DNA of 8,924 nt from Methanomicrobia archaeon LH_S13 (GTDB lineage: Archaea; Halobacteriota; Syntropharchaeia; Alkanophagales; Methanospirareceae), in assembly GCA_023659785.1 (NCBI GenBank), contig JAGXOR010000046.1, forward strand, positions 1 to 8,924, read 5' to 3'. The translations under genes and the position numbers were made by a program. The notes beneath the pieces are model-generated. The model was not told the origin of the DNA, searched no databases, and was given only the letters and a program-made list of their open reading frames with translations. Of this stretch, positions 5,885 to 8,924 are shown piece after piece. Numbering within the stretch: position 1 is the first letter of the stretch; each line of letters begins with the position of its first letter.

Positions 5885-6091
5885 TTACTCAGACTTTTGT
5901 CTTAGCTCAGGCGGCAATAGATTAGGTATGCCTTCCTCTATTGGATACCGCAGGTCACATTTCCGGCAGTACAAACTGCCTTTTACTACCTCTCCTTTTT
6001 CCTTTTCCTCTTCCTCTTCCTCTTCTATGCTCAATTCCAAATCGCCCTTGCACATTGGGCAGGCGAGTATCTCCATTAGCTCCTTTTTCAT
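5885..6091 (-). CDS. Trm112-like zinc-binding protein
   Basis: A 68-residue protein with the Trm112/YcaR (UPF0434) pattern: MEILACPMCKG (6-16) and LYCRKCDLRYPIEEGIPNLLP (40-60), giving Cys11, Cys14, Cys42 and Cys45 as a four-cysteine zinc site, and the typical closing G-I-P-x-L-L-P. In archaea and eukaryotes Trm112 proteins bind and stabilise SAM-dependent methyltransferases acting on tRNA and translation factors; that role here is inferred by family. The start is ATG at 6091 because GGGGG lies 10 bases upstream; the longer open frame to 6259 overlaps cofE and encodes low-quality sequence. The loop between the zinc knuckles contains seven consecutive glutamates (23-29) made of alternating GAA/GAG codons, unusual for this compact family. 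It is divergent from cofE and followed by acylphosphatase on the same strand. Confidence 0.85.
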   Translation of the reverse strand: MKKELMEILACPMCKGDLELSIEEEEEEEKEKGEVVKGSLYCRKCDLRYPIEEGIPNLLPPELRQKSE

Positions 6092-6167
6092 CTTTTCTCT
6101 ACCCCCTGCTATAAAAATGAGTTTTACATAAATAACACATAAATACGGAGAGGGAGAGCGCAGAGAC
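6092..6167. promoter_or_regulatory. Divergent promoter region, Trm112-like gene and cofE
   Basis: A 76-base spacer serves both directions. On the + strand, tataaaaa (about 6111-6118) and acataaata (about 6126-6134) are TATA candidates for cofE, and GGAG/GGGAG at 6147-6156 lies about 11 bases before the cofE ATG. On the minus strand, ttatttatg and atttatg (within about 6125-6145) are candidates for the Trm112-like gene. The two promoters probably overlap; the sequence alone does not show which TATA element serves which gene. Confidence 0.45.
6102..6106 (-). promoter_or_regulatory. Shine-Dalgarno deciding the Trm112-like start
   Basis: On the minus strand the run agggggta lies 10 bases before the ATG at 6091. 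It supports this start over in-frame upstream codons that would extend the protein into the cofE gene. Confidence 0.6.
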
Positions 6168-6956
6168 ATGAAAAAGGAAGGTTTTGAACGCAATGCACGT
6201 ACGGACCACCTGGAACTAATAGGCATAGATGGGCTTCCGGAGATAAAGAAGGGAGACAATTTAACGGACTTATTTTTTGAAGCTCAGAAAGAGAAAGAAG
6301 TAGAATTAGAGGATGGTGATGCAATAGCTTTTACCTCTAAGATAGTATCGAAGAGCGAAGGCAGTGTCGTTGACCTTTTTGATGTGAAGGTGAGCAACGA
6401 TGCGAAACGGATTGCAAAAGAAACGGATAAAAATCCTCAACTCGTACAACTTGTTCTCAACGAAGCAAAAGAGATAGTGCGGGTGGAAAAGAACATTATC
6501 ATAGTGGAGACAAAGCATGGGTTTATAGGTGCAAATGCGGGTGTTGATGAGTCAAACGTTGAAGAAGGGAAAGCGGTTTTGCTCCCAAGGAATGCGCAGA
6601 GAAGTGCTTCTCGTATTAGAAAGGAAATAGAAGAGAGAAGTAAAAAAGAAATTTCTGTTTTAATCTCCGATTCTTTTGGTAGAGCATTTAGAGACGGCGT
6701 AACTGGAATCTGTATGGGCGTTTCAGGCATCCACACTCTGCTGGACAGGAGAGGAGAGGAAGATAGATTTGGAAAAATCGCAAGGATAACAAAAGAGGCG
6801 GTAGCGGATGAGATATGCGCGGCTGCGAACCTCGTGATGGGAGAATTTAAAGAGAGTATCCCAATTGTAATCGTGCGAGGGTTAAAGTTGAAAAGAAGCT
6901 TAAGGGGCCACGTAAAAGAGCTTTTGTTCAACCGCGAGAACGACCTCTTCAGGTAG
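6168..6956 (+). CDS. cofE: Coenzyme F420-0:L-glutamate ligase
   Basis: A 262-residue GTP-dependent ligase that adds L-glutamate to F420-0 and a second glutamate by a gamma bond, giving F420-2, the deazaflavin hydride carrier of methanogens and relatives. Motifs in family order: GIDGLPEIKKGDNL (19-32), the N-terminal signature; DGDAIAFTSKIVSKSEG (49-65); NIIIVETKHGFIGANAGV (109-126); ISDSFGRAFRDGVTGI (166-181) and GVSGI (184-188), corresponding to the canonical S-D-T-x-G-R-x-x-R-x-G-x-T loop; DRRGEEDRFGKI (193-204); and DEICAAANLVMGE (214-226). The length matches single-domain archaeal CofE (about 250) rather than the two-domain bacterial FbiB. About 14 residues precede the usual N-terminus, but no closer ATG exists and a purine-rich ribosome site precedes this one. 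It stands alone, divergent from the Trm112-like gene; other cof genes are not in the window. Confidence 0.95.
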   Translation: MKKEGFERNARTDHLELIGIDGLPEIKKGDNLTDLFFEAQKEKEVELEDGDAIAFTSKIVSKSEGSVVDLFDVKVSNDAKRIAKETDKNPQLVQLVLNEAKEIVRVEKNIIIVETKHGFIGANAGVDESNVEEGKAVLLPRNAQRSASRIRKEIEERSKKEISVLISDSFGRAFRDGVTGICMGVSGIHTLLDRRGEEDRFGKIARITKEAVADEICAAANLVMGEFKESIPIVIVRGLKLKRSLRGHVKELLFNRENDLFR

Positions 6957-6983
6957 AGATAAGATTGAAATTTTCATATTTGT

Positions 6984-7355
6984 TTACGTACCCATCGGCT
7001 GTGTACCAGCACCTAAAGCTTCTTGTAACTGCTGTTGCAACTGCTGATATTTCTTTTGCACTCTTTCCTCCTGTCTTTCCAGAGTCTTCCGTCTCAAGTC
7101 ATAGGTCTCCCTCTTCTCTGACAGGTCCTCCTTCACATCCTCCTTATTCGCCTTTATCATCAGCTCGCCAACCGCTCGATATATAACGGGATTTTCATCC
7201 AGCTTCTCCAACTCCCCTAATGCGTTTTCAGCATCCCTCAGCAAGCCTTCTACCTGCATCTTTTGCCTTCCTACGGCTTCTATCTGTGTTTTAAGCTGCT
7301 GTAGCTGAGCAAGCTGATTTTGCACCTGAGGGGGTATTTCTCTATTTCCGCTCAT
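6984..7355 (-). CDS. pfdB: Prefoldin beta subunit
   Basis: A 123-residue subunit of the archaeal prefoldin hexamer (alpha2-beta4), an ATP-independent cytosolic chaperone that holds unfolded proteins and hands them to the group II chaperonin. The N-terminus IPPQVQNQLAQLQQLKTQ (7-24) is highly characteristic. Two long coiled-coil helices (about 8-50 and 75-114) flank the beta hairpin KLDENPVIYRAVGELMIK (51-68), the oligomerisation element. ETYDLRRKTLERQEERV (83-99) is the conserved second-helix motif. Length and architecture are normal, with a short Gly/Thr-rich tail. The ATG at 7355 has aggac about 10 bases upstream. The gene is convergent with cofE (27-base gap) and divergent from the purD-like gene; usual archaeal partners such as ribosomal L37Ae or rpoP are not adjacent. 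Confidence 0.96.
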   Translation of the reverse strand: MSGNREIPPQVQNQLAQLQQLKTQIEAVGRQKMQVEGLLRDAENALGELEKLDENPVIYRAVGELMIKANKEDVKEDLSEKRETYDLRRKTLERQEERVQKKYQQLQQQLQEALGAGTQPMGT

Positions 7356-7432
7356 GTTATTATCGTCCTTTTGTATTTTACTTTACTTTAATTTAATGAT
7401 ACTTTATTCTTTGACCCTTTATAAATATACAC
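7356..7432. promoter_or_regulatory. Divergent promoter region, pfdB and purD-like gene
   Basis: The strongest element is tttataaa (7418-7425), a palindrome able to direct either strand. It is only 7 bases before the purD-like ATG, too close for normal + strand use, but about 63 bases before pfdB, allowing a leader of about 40 bases. For the + strand, ctttaattta (about 7386-7395) or actttatt (7401-7408) would place a transcript start near 7415-7433, giving a short or absent leader; no Shine-Dalgarno precedes the purD-like ATG. Assignments are by spacing only. Confidence 0.4.
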
Positions 7433-8839
7433 ATGGGAGAAAGAGTAGGGGTATTGATTATATCTTATAGCTCGAGAGCGGCTGCGGTGATAGATGCGTT
7501 GAATAAAAGCGGAGATTACAAAGCTCGTTTTTATGTTGTAGACAAACAAAGGAATCCGTTTAACGTGAAGCATGCGGAAAAGCACGTGGTTATTCCTGAT
7601 TTGAACGTTGGGAAAATATGCGACTTCGTTGAGACAAATAAAAACGAGATAGATTTTGGTTTCTGCTGCCCTGAGAAGCCGATAATCGAGGGTTTTAGAG
7701 ATGTAGTTGAGGATAAGACCGGTGTAGCGATGATATGCCCAATGAAAAGATACGCGATAGAAGAGAGCAAAGCTACGCAACGGTTTCTACTTGAAGATTG
7801 TTGTGCGGAGGCGAACCCGAGATTTAAAGTGTTCCTCCGTGCGGAATATGCAGGTGTAAGCGTAAGCGAAGTGAAAAGAGTGGTATGGGACTTTTTGGAT
7901 GAGATAGGGAATGAAGTAGCGGTGAAGCCAGATAAGCCCGCAGCGGGGAAGGGAGTGGGTGTGTGGGGCGACCACTTTACAAGTAGAGAGCGTTTGTTCG
8001 AGCATTTCTTGTCCATCTTTAACGGTGGCAGCGACGTAATAATAGAAGAGAAAATGGAGGGAGAAGAATCGAGTTTTCAGGCGTTCTGTGATGGAAAACG
8101 ACTCGCCGTTCTTCCTGACACGCGCGATTACAAGCGCGCTTTTGATTCTGACCTCGGGCAGAATACAGGAGGTATGGGCTCTTATAAGGATAACAAAGAT
8201 TGGCTGCCCTTTATGGAGAAGGGGGATAGAGAGCAAGAGGAGCGGATGGTTCAAAAGATATTCAACAAGCTTAGAGGTAATGGAAGCAACGAAGAGCTAA
8301 GGGGAATGCCTTTTTACGTTGCTTTTATGCATACGGGCAAGGGTGCGAAGATATTAGAGATAAACAGCCGACCGGGGGACCCAGAGATACAGAATGTGCT
8401 GCCCGTTATGAAGAGCGATTTTGTGGATGTTTGTTTCCGTATGATAGAAGGCAATCTCGCGAGGATAGAATGCGAGGAGAAAGCGACAGTGGTTACGTAT
8501 GCCGTGCCGATGGACTATGGCGGGTACAGGGTGAAATACAGTGGAGATAAAAGGGTGGATTTGAGTGGTGCGTATGCGTTACGGGGAAAATATGGAGATA
8601 ATTTGAGAATTTATCCGGGGTCTATGGAGTTGCGCGATGATGGTCGTACTTATGCGCTCGGTTCGAGAACGGTTTGTACAGTGGGCGTTGGTGAAACCAT
8701 AGCGGAAGCGAGGGAAATATCGCGGGATGGCATCAGAAATATAGATGGTGCATTGTGGAATAGAGAGGATATTGGTGCGGAGTATCATATAGAGAGAAGT
8801 GTGAGGCGGATGAGAAGGGGAGTGGGGTTAGTGGTTTAG
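7433..8839 (+). CDS. PurD-family ATP-grasp protein (GAR synthetase-like)
   Basis: A 468-residue homologue of phosphoribosylamine-glycine ligase (PurD), which joins phosphoribosylamine and glycine with ATP in the second step of purine synthesis. The ATP-grasp body is recognisable: PMKRYAIEESKATQRFL (103-119), AVKPDKPAAGKGVGV (163-177), EEKMEGEESSFQAFCDG (205-221), LPDTRDYKRAFDSDLG (227-242) and NTGGMGSY (244-251), and the metal site LEINSRPGDPEIQNVLP (308-324) with Glu309 and Asn311. The C-terminal domain (about 350-440) follows. The N-terminal loop is odd: canonical PurD has G-x-G-G-R-E-H-A after the first strand, whereas this protein reads VLIISYSSRAAAVIDAL (7-23). R-P-G-D-P-E also replaces the usual R-F-G-D-P-E. 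It is slightly longer than common PurD (about 420-440). It could be the cell's GAR synthetase in divergent form, or a paralogue with another amine substrate; a single gene cannot decide this. The ATG is preferred because later starts cut the first strand. Confidence 0.85.
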   Translation: MGERVGVLIISYSSRAAAVIDALNKSGDYKARFYVVDKQRNPFNVKHAEKHVVIPDLNVGKICDFVETNKNEIDFGFCCPEKPIIEGFRDVVEDKTGVAMICPMKRYAIEESKATQRFLLEDCCAEANPRFKVFLRAEYAGVSVSEVKRVVWDFLDEIGNEVAVKPDKPAAGKGVGVWGDHFTSRERLFEHFLSIFNGGSDVIIEEKMEGEESSFQAFCDGKRLAVLPDTRDYKRAFDSDLGQNTGGMGSYKDNKDWLPFMEKGDREQEERMVQKIFNKLRGNGSNEELRGMPFYVAFMHTGKGAKILEINSRPGDPEIQNVLPVMKSDFVDVCFRMIEGNLARIECEEKATVVTYAVPMDYGGYRVKYSGDKRVDLSGAYALRGKYGDNLRIYPGSMELRDDGRTYALGSRTVCTVGVGETIAEAREISRDGIRNIDGALWNREDIGAEYHIERSVRRMRRGVGLVV

Positions 8840-8924
8840 AGGTATAGCGGGTTTAGGTAGTGATGGCTAAAATATATAGTTAACTGAAATGTACCGAAAT
8901 GTTTATCTTTATGCTTTATGATAC
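8840..8924 (+). promoter_or_regulatory. Probable promoter region of a gene beyond the window
   Basis: After the purD-like stop, the TATA-like sequence aaaatatata (8869-8878) is followed by two copies of gaaatgt (8886-8892 and 8896-8902) spaced one helical turn apart, then an AT-rich run. No reading frame begins before the window ends. A downstream promoter with a possible operator is plausible but unproven. Confidence 0.3.

Noticed and set aside
6092..6259. Amino-terminal extension of the Trm112-like protein to 6259
   Set aside because: It overlaps cofE on the opposite strand, contains no family motif, and a clear ribosome site supports the start at 6091.
6966..6976. Small perfect dyad tgaaa-t-tttca between cofE and pfdB
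   Set aside because: A one-base centre cannot form a hairpin loop, and an 11-base AT-rich dyad is expected by chance; no convincing terminator was seen in this 27-base gap.
1..8924. CRISPR array, insertion sequence, prophage or defence island
   Set aside because: No regularly spaced repeats, transposase or phage motifs, or known defence proteins were recognised; nearly all genes are housekeeping.

Overview
The window reads as archaeal chromosome. It carries a transcription factor B, a prefoldin beta subunit, a Trm112-like protein, an F420-0:glutamyl ligase (CofE), an intron-less tRNA-Asn without encoded CCA, and archaeal TATA boxes 25-35 bases upstream of several starts. CofE makes coenzyme F420, so a methanogen, an ANME-type methanotroph or an Archaeoglobus-like euryarchaeon is most likely. 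A Syntropharchaeia/ANME-1-like source would fit the AT-leaning, AGA/AGG-rich coding style, but that is a guess. There are no insertion sequences, phage genes, CRISPR arrays or defence islands.

Layout: (1) 1-3432, + strand: a TATA box drives a short SMC-like ATPase whose head motifs resemble eukaryotic Smc5/Smc6; its stop overlaps the start of purB by 4 bases. (2) 3433-3872: about 440 bases without a convincing gene, containing alternative hairpins, strong TATA-like elements and a doubtful small basic ORF. (3) 3873-5315, + strand: a TFB core protein without the N-terminal zinc ribbon, followed with no gap by hisA. (4) 5366-6091, - strand: tRNA-Asn(GTT), acylphosphatase and a Trm112-like zinc protein. 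(5) 6168-6956, + strand: cofE, divergent from the Trm112-like gene. (6) 6984-7355, - strand: prefoldin beta, convergent with cofE. (7) 7433-8839, + strand: a PurD-family ATP-grasp protein with a divergent N-terminus. (8) 8840-8924: probable promoter of a gene beyond the window.

The genes do not form one pathway. purB and the PurD-like gene belong to purine synthesis and hisA to histidine synthesis (which consumes ATP and returns AICAR to the purine pathway); cofE serves redox cofactor synthesis; the TFB, tRNA, Trm112-like protein and prefoldin belong to information processing and protein folding. The most unusual items are the miniature Smc5/6-like ATPase translationally coupled to purB, the zinc-ribbon-less TFB abutting hisA, the structured spacer between these two operons, and the PurD homologue lacking the usual G-G-R-E-H-A loop. 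I see no clear evidence of an undescribed multi-gene system; the SMC-like and TFB proteins are the best leads.
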